Below, piece by piece: positions 6,486 through 11,888 of a DNA stretch of 11,888 nucleotides. Both the position numbers and the translations under genes were made by a program. The notes under the pieces were generated by a model, which was not told where the DNA came from, did not search any database, and saw only the letters and a program-made list of their open reading frames with translations. Within the stretch, counting starts at the first letter, position 1; each line of letters opens with the position of its first letter. The DNA comes from Clostridia bacterium (lineage in GTDB: Bacteria; Bacillota; Clostridia; Christensenellales; Aristaeellaceae). The stretch spans positions 1 to 11,888 of the forward strand of contig JAEDGL010000077.1 of the NCBI GenBank assembly GCA_016297535.1, written 5' to 3'.

Positions 6486-7676
6486 TTACATGCTTCTCAA
6501 AGCGTCGATGGGGTTGAGGTTGCTGGCCTTTCTTGCGGGCGCCCAGCCAAAGATGACGCCCACCGCCAGGGAAAATCCCACGCCCAGCGCCACCGCGCCG
6601 GGAGAAAAGGCAAACGCGATGTTCATCACGTTGCTCAGGATTACGCTGACGGCCTCGCCCAGCACAACGCCCACCGCGCCGCCCAGCAGCGACAGGATCA
6701 CGCTTTCCATCAAAAACTGCACCTGAATGCTGCGCGGACGCGCGCCCAGCGCCTTGCGCAGGCCAATTTCCGCGGTGCGCTCGGTCACGGATACCAGCAT
6801 CATGTTCATAATGCCGATGCCGCCCACCAGCAGCGCAATGCTGGCAATGCCCACCAGCAGGTTGGTCATCAGATCCATCATGGTATTCATTACGCTGAGC
6901 AGGCTTTCCATATTCAGGATGGAATAGCTGTCGTCCTTGTAGTTGAAGGCCGCGTCCAGCAAAGCCTCCAGCGCCTCGGTTACCTCATCGGTGCGGTCGG
7001 GATCCTTGATATAAATCTCCAGCGAGGTAACGCCGCTTACGCCAAACACGCGCATATAGGTGCTGTGGGGAATGATCAGCGAGCCGTTCTCCCCCATCAG
7101 CTGCATCTGGCTGAACACATCATCCACCTTGGGCTTGGCCAGCAGGCCCACGATGGTAAAGCGCATGCCGTTGATCAGCACCTGCTGCCCGATGGGATCC
7201 ACCCCGCCAAAGGCCGCCGCGGCCAGATCGCTGTCGATGAGGCAGACCCGGCTGCGGCTTTCGCTGTCGGCAGGCAGGATGGGCCGCCCGCGCGCGATGC
7301 TTTCGCTCTGGCGGCGGAAATAATCGTGGCTGTAGCCCTTGATGGTTACATCCTCCACCACCTGGCCCTGATACACCACATGCATGGTGCTGCTGAGGGT
7401 GGGCGAAAAGCCCTCCACGTTGTCGATGGCGGCAATGGCGCTCAGGTCGGTTTCGCTCAGGCCCCGCTTGAGCGGCGTGCCCGTGGCCTGCACGGTCAGC
7501 TTGCCGGTGCCCAGGCTTTCAAACTGCGCGGTTACCTCGACCGTGGCGCTTTCCATAACCGTAATCAGGGCGATGATGGCCATCACGCCGATGATGATGC
7601 CAAGGATGGTCAAAAAGGAGCGCATCTTGTTGCCCAGAATGTTGGAAACGGACATGCGCAGGCTTTCCTTAAGCAT
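6486..7676 (-). CDS. MacB/FtsX-family ABC exporter permease
   Basis: A 396-residue permease with the MacB layout. There is a first membrane segment at 20-42 (after LGNKMRSFLTILGIIIGV), a large extracytoplasmic MacB-type domain (about 43-270), then three membrane segments near 271-292, 321-346 and 358-380. The cytoplasmic loop VTERTAEIGLRKALGA (297-312), which couples to the ATPase, and the ending GWAPARKASNLNPIDALRSM are hallmarks. MacB-type proteins act as mechanotransducers driving substrates outside the membrane rather than through it (family knowledge). The open frame extends to 7706, but the ATG at 7676 is preferred: it gives normal length, overlaps the ATPase gene by 8 bp, and has GAGGGGG about ten bases upstream. 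It pairs with the ATPase encoded just before it. In Bacillus the similar YknXYZ complex protects against a toxin; the substrate here is unknown. Confidence 0.92.
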   Translation of the reverse strand: MLKESLRMSVSNILGNKMRSFLTILGIIIGVMAIIALITVMESATVEVTAQFESLGTGKLTVQATGTPLKRGLSETDLSAIAAIDNVEGFSPTLSSTMHVVYQGQVVEDVTIKGYSHDYFRRQSESIARGRPILPADSESRSRVCLIDSDLAAAAFGGVDPIGQQVLINGMRFTIVGLLAKPKVDDVFSQMQLMGENGSLIIPHSTYMRVFGVSGVTSLEIYIKDPDRTDEVTEALEALLDAAFNYKDDSYSILNMESLLSVMNTMMDLMTNLLVGIASIALLVGGIGIMNMMLVSVTERTAEIGLRKALGARPRSIQVQFLMESVILSLLGGAVGVVLGEAVSVILSNVMNIAFAFSPGAVALGVGFSLAVGVIFGWAPARKASNLNPIDALRSM

Positions 7677-8361
7677 CGTCCGCCACCCCCTCGCTGATCT
7701 CTCCATCCAGAATGCGCACCATGCGGCTGGCGTTTTGAGCGATGGAGCGGTCGTGGGTAATCATGATGATGGTGCGGCCCTCATCGTGCAGCTCGTGAAA
7801 CAGCTGCATCACCTGCCTGCCGGTTTTCTGGTCCAGCGCGCCGGTGGGCTCGTCTGCCAGGAGGATGGTGGGATTGGTGGCCAGCGCCCGGGCAATGGCC
7901 ACGCGCTGCTGCTGGCCGCCGGACAGCTGGTTGGGACGGTGGTGCATTTTATCGCCCAGGCCCACGCGCTCCAGCATTTGCGCGGCGCGCTCGCGGCGCT
8001 GGTGCTGACCCATGCCCGCATAGATCAGGGGCAGCTCCACGTTGCTCAGCGCATCCTGCCGGGGCAGCAGCTGGAACGACTGAAAGACAAAGCCGATTTC
8101 CCGGTTGCGGATCTGCGCCAGCTCGTCGGGGGTCAGCGTATCCACCCGGCGGCCGTGCAGGATGTATTCGCCGCTGGTGGGCGTATCCAGACAGCCGATG
8201 ATGTTCATCAGCGTGCTCTTGCCGCTGCCGCTGGGCCCCAGAACGCTGAGAAACTCGCCCGGCTCAATCCTGAGGTCGATGTTTTTGAGCACCGGGGACC
8301 ATTCGTCGCCCATCCAGTACGACTTGCAGATATCCGTCATCTGAAAGAACGCGCCGCTCAT
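7669..8361 (-). CDS. MacB/LolD-type ABC exporter ATPase
   Basis: A cytoplasmic 230-residue ATPase that powers the neighbouring permease. All motifs are intact: Walker A GPSGSGKS (42-49), Q-loop FVFQ with Gln94, signature LSGGQQQR (146-153), Walker B ILLADE (166-171) with catalytic Glu171, D-loop GALD (174-177) and switch His203 in ITHD. The phrases LMNIIGCLDTPTSGEY and LLADEPTGALDQKTG are typical of the MacB/LolD/YknY group. The start ATG overlaps the TGA of the preceding adaptor gene (ATGA at 8358-8361), and its own end overlaps the permease start, so the three genes are translationally coupled. Nothing odd is seen in the sequence. Confidence 0.95.
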   Translation of the reverse strand: MSGAFFQMTDICKSYWMGDEWSPVLKNIDLRIEPGEFLSVLGPSGSGKSTLMNIIGCLDTPTSGEYILHGRRVDTLTPDELAQIRNREIGFVFQSFQLLPRQDALSNVELPLIYAGMGQHQRRERAAQMLERVGLGDKMHHRPNQLSGGQQQRVAIARALATNPTILLADEPTGALDQKTGRQVMQLFHELHDEGRTIIMITHDRSIAQNASRMVRILDGEISEGVADDA

Positions 8362-9248
8362 TTGCCGGCCCCCATCATTTTGCGCTGCATTTCAAAAAAG
8401 CGCGCCATGTCGAAGCTCTGATAATACACCGCATCGCCCTCGCCAACGCCGGACAGGATCTGGATGTTCTTTCCATCCGAGATGCCGGTTTCCACGGGCA
8501 CGGCCTTCATCAGCCCCTCCGCATCCTTCTGGTACACATAGGGGCGGTTGTATTCATCGTAGCTCAGCGCCTCCAGGCTCAGGCTGGGCGTTTGCTGCGC
8601 CTGCTGGTTGAGGATGGTTACCTCCACGCTCATGCCGCTGCGCACATCGCTAAGCGCATCCACCTGCAGCTTGGTCTCGTAGTAGCTTACGCCGCCCCCG
8701 GTGGTGGCCTGACGGCTTACCTCGCTCACCACGCCGGGAATCGAGCGCTCCAGAGCGTTGAGATACACCGTGGCCTGCTTGCCAACCTGCACCGCGCTTA
8801 CGTCGTACTCATCCACATCCACGGTTACCTCCAGGGTATCGTAATCCACGATGCGGGCGATCTGGCTGCCGGGCTGGAGCGGATCATCCTTTTCCACATA
8901 CAGCTTTTCGATGGTGCCGCTGGTTGCGGCGTAAACGCGCGTGCCGTCCGTGCCGCGCAAAAGCAGGTCGCCCTCGGCCACGCGGTCGCCCCTGGCCACA
9001 TACACTTCCTTTACCTTCAGGCTTTCCTTGGCGGTCTGGGTTTCATCCGTTACGGGGGTCAGGTTGCCGGAAAAGCTGTAATACGTTACGATATCGCGGT
9101 TCTGTACCGTTTCCTGGGTAAACATCGCCTGCGCGGCCTCGCTGCCGGCGTTCAAAAAGGCGTACAGACCCACGCCAAGCACGGCCAGCACAAGCACCAA
9201 CCACGGCCACCGGCGGTGTTTTTTTCTGCGGGGCGGCTGATTTGCCAT
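8358..9248 (-). CDS. Membrane-anchored HlyD/MacA-like adaptor (periplasmic-adaptor family)
   Basis: A 296-residue adaptor, first gene of the exporter operon. A basic tail, PPRRKKHRRWPW, precedes one membrane anchor (about 15-31). Lipoyl half-motifs follow at 77-99 (LKVKEVYVARGDRVAEGDLL) and 104-132 (RVYAATSGTIEKLYVEKDDP), then a beta-barrel (about 137-211, including LEVTVDVDEYDVSAVQVGKQ) and a membrane-proximal domain (216-276). The halves are joined by only a few residues, so the alpha-helical hairpin that reaches TolC-like channels in Gram-negative bacteria is missing; this fits a cell with no outer membrane and resembles YknX-like proteins. The frame opens at a GTG at 9260, but that GTG overlaps the GAAGGAG ribosome site. 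The ATG at 9248, eleven bases after AAGGAG, is the likelier start. It probably forms a ring on the MacB-like permease. Confidence 0.88.
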   Translation of the reverse strand: MANQPPRRKKHRRWPWLVLVLAVLGVGLYAFLNAGSEAAQAMFTQETVQNRDIVTYYSFSGNLTPVTDETQTAKESLKVKEVYVARGDRVAEGDLLLRGTDGTRVYAATSGTIEKLYVEKDDPLQPGSQIARIVDYDTLEVTVDVDEYDVSAVQVGKQATVYLNALERSIPGVVSEVSRQATTGGGVSYYETKLQVDALSDVRSGMSVEVTILNQQAQQTPSLSLEALSYDEYNRPYVYQKDAEGLMKAVPVETGISDGKNIQILSGVGEGDAVYYQSFDMARFFEMQRKMMGAGK

Positions 9249-9301
9249 AGGCTTCTTCACTCCTTCAAGATGCTGGGGAAAAAAATCACGCGCATTTGAT
9301 T

Positions 9302-9327
9302 CTGCGCAAGCACAAGCTTACTTGCAG
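9302..9327. repeat. Imperfect inverted repeat over the exporter promoter
   Basis: CTGCGCAAG (9302-9310) and CTTGCAG (9321-9327) are reverse complements apart from two extra bases in one arm, and they enclose the AAGCTT and the predicted -10 box of the exporter operon. This is where a repressor operator would lie. No regulator gene adjoins the operon, so the binder is unknown. Confidence 0.3.
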
Positions 9328-9343
9328 GCCTTTTGTCTGTCAA
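9315..9343 (-). promoter_or_regulatory. Predicted promoter of the exporter operon
   Basis: On the minus strand a perfect TTGACA (9338-9343) is followed by exactly 17 bases and TAAGCT (9315-9320), a poor -10 that keeps the key T, A and final T. The start would lie about 60 bases upstream of the adaptor's ATG. The strong -35 with a weak -10 and an overlapping inverted repeat suggests a regulated promoter. Confidence 0.5.
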
Positions 9344-9415
9344 TGCAACTGGGCCAAAATGACGGAAATCGCCACCGAATTTACACTATGGTCACAGACG
9401 CATAAACATACGGTC

Positions 9416-9451
9416 AAAAAAAACACCTGCTCCGGCAAGGGAGCAGGGTGT
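9416..9451 (-). terminator. Intrinsic terminator of the DMT transporter gene
   Basis: Read on the minus strand, an arm ACACCCTGCTCC pairs with GGAGCAGGTGT (one bulged base) around a six-base loop and runs straight into eight T residues (9416-9423). It lies about 40 bases past the transporter's stop codon, separating that gene from the exporter operon downstream. Confidence 0.88.
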
Positions 9452-9491
9452 CGAAAGCGCCCTCCGGCACCTTCTCAGACTTTTTCGGTAT

Positions 9492-10403
9492 TCAACCATC
9501 CGCGGCTTTGGAGGGCAGCTGGGCCAGCACGATGGCACCCATCATCAGCGCGCAGCCCGCAAGCTCGCGCAGGCTGAGGGCGTCGCCCAGCAGCACCCAG
9601 CCTGCCAGCACGGCGAACACGCTTTCCAGCGACATCAGCAGCGAGGCGATGGTGGGCTCGGCATCGCGCTGGGCCAGAATTTGCAGCGTATAGCCTACGC
9701 CGCCGCTGAACACGCCCGCGTATACCAGCGGAATGACGCAGGTGCGGATGTCCTGCCACGAGGGCTGCTCAAACAGAAACGCGCCCGCAAGGCAGAGAAT
9801 GGTAACCGTAAAAAACTGGATGCAGCTCATTTTAACGCATTCGGTGCGGCGGCTGAAATAATCCACCACCAGAATATGCCCGCAAAAGCAGGCGGCGCAC
9901 AGAATGAGCATGCCGTCGCCGGGATCCAGCGCAAAGCTGCCCTGCATGCAAAGCAGGTACAGGCCCACCACGCTCAGCGCCACGGCGATCCACACCAGCT
10001 TTCCCGGCCGTTTGCCGGTAAACAGGCCCGTGAGCGGCACCAGCACAATGTAGAGCGCCGTAATAAAGCCCGCCTTGCCCGCGCCGGTGCCCAGGCTGAT
10101 GCCCAGCTGCTGGAACACGCTGCCCGCGGCCAGCATTACGCCGCAGCACACGCCCGCCACCACCAGCGTTTTGCGCTGGGCGCCGTTCATCTGCTTCCAG
10201 GCCATGCCGTTACCGGCTTTTTGGGCGCGGTGGTCGCTGAACCAGCAGGTAATGGTTAGCGTAAGCGCTGCCAGCAGCATGCGGCTGCCGTTAAAGGTCA
10301 TGGGTTCCAGCACATCCGCCGCCACATCCTGCGCCACAAACGCGCAGCCCCAGATGATGGCCGTAAGCAACAGCAGCAGATTGGCTCGGGTTTTGGGCTT
10401 CAT
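9492..10403 (-). CDS. DMT-superfamily (EamA) transporter
   Basis: A predicted inner-membrane transporter of 303 residues with about ten membrane segments in two EamA repeats. The first repeat opens with LLLTAIIWGCAFVAQ (10-24), typical of the family; the second ends SLESVFAVLAGWVLLGDALS (258-277) and ALMMGAIVLAQL (285-296), also typical. FQQLGISLGTGAGKAGFITA (97-116) resembles the conserved segment after the third membrane helix. EamA proteins export or import amino acids, nucleosides or other small metabolites, and sequence alone does not give the substrate. The frame opens at a TTG at 10433, but the ATG at 10403 is preferred because it starts directly before the first membrane segment; AAAGGA lies eleven bases upstream, a fairly long spacing. 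It follows the GntR-type regulator by 99 bp with its own predicted promoter and ends at a strong terminator, so it is probably transcribed alone. Confidence 0.88.
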   Translation of the reverse strand: MKPKTRANLLLLLTAIIWGCAFVAQDVAADVLEPMTFNGSRMLLAALTLTITCWFSDHRAQKAGNGMAWKQMNGAQRKTLVVAGVCCGVMLAAGSVFQQLGISLGTGAGKAGFITALYIVLVPLTGLFTGKRPGKLVWIAVALSVVGLYLLCMQGSFALDPGDGMLILCAACFCGHILVVDYFSRRTECVKMSCIQFFTVTILCLAGAFLFEQPSWQDIRTCVIPLVYAGVFSGGVGYTLQILAQRDAEPTIASLLMSLESVFAVLAGWVLLGDALSLRELAGCALMMGAIVLAQLPSKAADG

Positions 10404-10445
10404 GGGTGCATCGTTCCTTTCGTGCGTTGGCAAAAATCAGCATCC

Positions 10446-10475
10446 ACTATACACCCGCGCACGGCAAAAGTCCAA
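10446..10475 (-). promoter_or_regulatory. Predicted promoter of the DMT transporter gene
   Basis: TTGGAC (10470-10475), 18-base spacer, then TATAGT (10446-10451, five of six) on the minus strand. A start near 10439 leaves a leader of about 36 bases before the ATG at 10403. Confidence 0.5.
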
Positions 10476-10502
10476 TGCCGGACGGTATTTTTTCTGTATC
10501 CC

Positions 10503-11195
10503 TCAAAGCGGCGGCGCGGCTTTGAAATACGAGGCCGGATACCGCTGGCGCAAAAGCTGCTCATCCACGCGGTAGCGCTTCAGGTGAATGTCCATGGCGC
10601 TTCTTGCATCGGCGGCGCGGCCCTCCGCCACGGCCTGCACAATCGCGCGGTGATCGGCCACGTTGCGGTCGTTGCGGGGCGCGTCCATGGCCATGCGGCG
10701 CACGCGGTCAAAATGCACCGTAAAGCCGGTGAGCATTTCCCAGATCTGCTCCTTGCGGGCGATAACAAACAGCATGCGGTGCAGCTGGTTATCCAGCTGC
10801 ATAAGCGTCTCCATGCACCCCTCCCGCAGGCAGCGCTCCTGACGGGCCACATTTTCCTCAAGTGCCACTTTTTGCCCATTATCAGCCATTTGGCATGCAA
10901 GTTCCACCACCGAAGCCTCCAAAACGCTTCGCATAAAGCAGGTTTCCTCCACCAGATCGTAATCCACCGGGGCAACAACGCTGCCGCGCTGGGGGTAGAC
11001 CTCCACCAGGCGCACCTTTGCCAGGGACAACAGCGCCTCGCGCACGGGGGTGCGGCTCAGGCCCAGCTGCGCGGCCAGCTCGTTTTCGCTGACCATGCTG
11101 CCGGGCTCCAGCTCCAGCTGGATGATGTTTTCCTTCAGGGTGCGAAAGGCAAAATCGCGCCCCGTCTCGCGCTGGCCGCGTGGGGAAATGATCAT
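10503..11195 (-). CDS. GntR-family transcriptional regulator with FCD domain
   Basis: A 230-residue FadR-subfamily regulator. The N-terminal winged helix (about 12-76) carries LEPGSMVSENELAAQLGLSR then TPVREAL, the classic GntR DNA-reading region, followed by the wing VYPQRGSVVAPV. The C-terminal FCD ligand domain (about 82-210) has the expected metal-binding residues: Asp135 and His139 in LDNQLHRML, His182 in ADHRAI, and His204 in AMDIHLKRY. FCD regulators sense organic acids or sugar acids; ExuR and UxuR belong to this group. The frame opens at a TTG (11201), but the ATG at 11195, ten bases after AAGGAG, fits better. It lies 71 bp downstream of a mannitol-dehydrogenase-family gene on the same strand and likely regulates that operon. 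The ligand (for example fructuronate or another sugar acid) is inferred from context. Confidence 0.9.
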   Translation of the reverse strand: MIISPRGQRETGRDFAFRTLKENIIQLELEPGSMVSENELAAQLGLSRTPVREALLSLAKVRLVEVYPQRGSVVAPVDYDLVEETCFMRSVLEASVVELACQMADNGQKVALEENVARQERCLREGCMETLMQLDNQLHRMLFVIARKEQIWEMLTGFTVHFDRVRRMAMDAPRNDRNVADHRAIVQAVAEGRAADARSAMDIHLKRYRVDEQLLRQRYPASYFKAAPPL

Positions 11196-11220
11196 CAGCA
11201 AATCTCTCCTTCAAATGGAT

Positions 11221-11245
11221 TCAGGGGCCGGCAAGCGGCCCCTGA
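11221..11245. other. Strong GC hairpin between dehydrogenase and regulator genes
   Basis: TCAGGGGCCG (11221-11230) and CGGCCCCTGA (11236-11245) form a perfect 10-bp stem with a five-base loop, 21 bases after the dehydrogenase stop. On the minus strand the sequence after it (ATCCATTTG) has no proper U-tract, and the regulator's ribosome site follows at once. It may be a leaky terminator, or an RNA-stabilising or processing hairpin. Confidence 0.5.
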
Positions 11246-11266
11246 CAGCATGGCAAAACGGGTGGT

Positions 11267-11888
11267 TTACAGATATTTTTTCAGCGTTGCGCGCACCGCG
11301 CCGGGGCCCGCGATAAGCTCCCTGAACAGGCCCTCCACCTTATCGGCAAGGCCTGCCTCGCAGAGGGAAACGCCAAAGATGGAGGCGTTGTCCAGAATGG
11401 GCCTGAGCGAATCGCCCACGGTTTCGGGCTGGCCAAAGACAATGCCCTTCATGGCGTCCTGCAGCTGGGCCAGCATAGGATCGCTGCTGATGGCGAAGGG
11501 CTCGCCCTGATCATTCACGCCCAGCAGGTAGCGCAGCCAGCCGGCCAACGCCAGGGGAATGGCGGTCAGGCTGTTTACATCCAGCTCGGTGCTGGCCAGG
11601 TAGCTCTTGATGGTTTCGCCAAAGCGGATGCCCACCTTTTGAGAGGTATCGGTGGCGATGCGCTGGGGCGTATCGGGGATGAAGGGATTGGGCAGGCGCT
11701 GGATGACCACCTCGTCGATGAAGGCCCTGGGGCTGATGATGCCGGGGTCGGTTACCACGGGCAGGCCCTCCACATAGCCGATGGTTTCCACCAGCTTTTT
11801 CAGCTGCTCATCGCCCATTTCGGCGGCGATGGATTCATAGCCCAGCACGCAGCCGTACACGGCCAGCGCGGTGTGCAGGGGGTTGAGG
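11267..11888 (-). CDS. Mannitol dehydrogenase-family oxidoreductase, C-terminal part (cut by window edge)
   Basis: About 206 C-terminal residues are present; the NAD-binding N-terminus lies beyond base 11888. The fragment opens LNPLHTALAVYGCVLGYESI. In this polyol-specific long-chain dehydrogenase family the catalytic pattern is K-x4-N-x2-H, and N-P-L-H here supplies the Asn and His, with the Lys just outside the window. Further on, QRLPNPFIPDTPQRIATDTS followed by QKVGIRFGET matches the conserved NP-I-D-RIA-D-S-K-R segment. Family members interconvert ketoses or ketouronates and polyols or aldonates with NAD(H): mannitol 2-dehydrogenase, fructuronate reductase (UxuB) and tagaturonate reductase (UxaB). 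The adjoining FCD regulator favours a hexuronate role such as fructuronate reductase, but this is inference. It appears to be in one operon with the regulator gene, separated by a hairpin. Confidence 0.85.
   Translation of the reverse strand, partial: LNPLHTALAVYGCVLGYESIAAEMGDEQLKKLVETIGYVEGLPVVTDPGIISPRAFIDEVVIQRLPNPFIPDTPQRIATDTSQKVGIRFGETIKSYLASTELDVNSLTAIPLALAGWLRYLLGVNDQGEPFAISSDPMLAQLQDAMKGIVFGQPETVGDSLRPILDNASIFGVSLCEAGLADKVEGLFRELIAGPGAVRATLKKYL

Noticed and set aside
7677..7706. Ten-residue N-terminal extension of the MacB-like permease (ATG at 7706).
   Set aside because: No ribosome site precedes it, while the ATG at 7676 has GAGGGGG upstream and gives the family-typical N-terminus.
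5216..8421. Long open frames on the plus strand (for example 5216-6517, 6237-7697, 7384-8421) opposite the exporter genes.
   Set aside because: Their translations are rich in His, Gly, Ala and Gln with no domain, membrane segment or ribosome site, and they lie exactly opposite well-supported genes. They are codon-bias shadows.
9382..9416. Plus-strand promoter-like boxes TTTACA and TAAACA between the exporter operon and the DMT gene.
   Set aside because: The -10 is poor and no plus-strand gene follows; an antisense or small RNA cannot be supported from sequence alone.
1..11888. Search by eye for CRISPR arrays, tRNA or rRNA genes, insertion sequences, attachment sites and riboswitches.
   Set aside because: No regularly spaced repeats, transposase or integrase motifs, cloverleaf-like segments or conserved riboswitch cores were noticed; all gaps are under 300 bp and hold only the promoters, terminators and repeats listed.

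Overview
The window looks like a GC-rich (roughly high-fifties percent by eye) chromosomal segment from a Gram-positive anaerobe of the Bacillota, most likely a gut-type Clostridia lineage. The reasons are strong AGGAGG-type ribosome binding sites, sigma-A-like -10/-35 boxes, classical U-tract terminators, an LplB/LplC-type sugar ABC importer, a PocR-AraC regulator, and a MacB-like exporter with no outer-membrane partner. It encodes no rRNA, tRNA, transposase, integrase or CRISPR array that I can see. No intergenic gap exceeds 300 bp. All genes but two lie on the minus strand.

Right to left along the minus strand: bases 1-3312 hold a carbohydrate-import locus. The order is a PocR-AraC regulator (2443-3312), a promoter region with candidate operators (2275-2344), an LplB-like permease with a GTG start (1275-2228), an LplC-like permease (385-1275, start/stop overlap), and the N-terminus of a secreted solute-binding protein cut by the window edge (1-293). 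Divergent from the regulator is a phosphotransferase-fold kinase resembling N-acetylhexosamine 1-kinase (3501-4565, plus strand). It ends at a strong terminator. Regulator, importer and kinase plausibly sense, import and phosphorylate one sugar, possibly an amino-sugar-containing glycan; the substrate is inference.

Next comes a monocistronic housekeeping gene, pgsA (4710-5306, plus), with its own extended -10 promoter and a TTG start. A long hairpin separates it from the convergent exporter operon. That operon (9248 down to 5411, minus) encodes a membrane-anchored HlyD/MacA-like adaptor, a MacB/LolD-type ATPase, a MacB/FtsX-type permease, and a second, secreted adaptor-like protein with two lipoyl-type modules. 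The first three overlap start-to-stop and resemble YknX-YknY-YknZ of Bacillus. The fourth is the unusual part.

Upstream of the exporter lies a DMT/EamA-family transporter (9492-10403, minus) with a clear U8 terminator, then a GntR/FCD regulator (10503-11195, minus), then the C-terminal part of a mannitol-dehydrogenase-family polyol/uronate oxidoreductase (11267-11888, minus, cut by the window edge). The GntR-dehydrogenase pair is typical of hexuronate or polyol catabolism. I found no clearly undescribed system. The best leads are the tandem repeat upstream of the importer promoter and the second, duplicated adaptor in the exporter operon.
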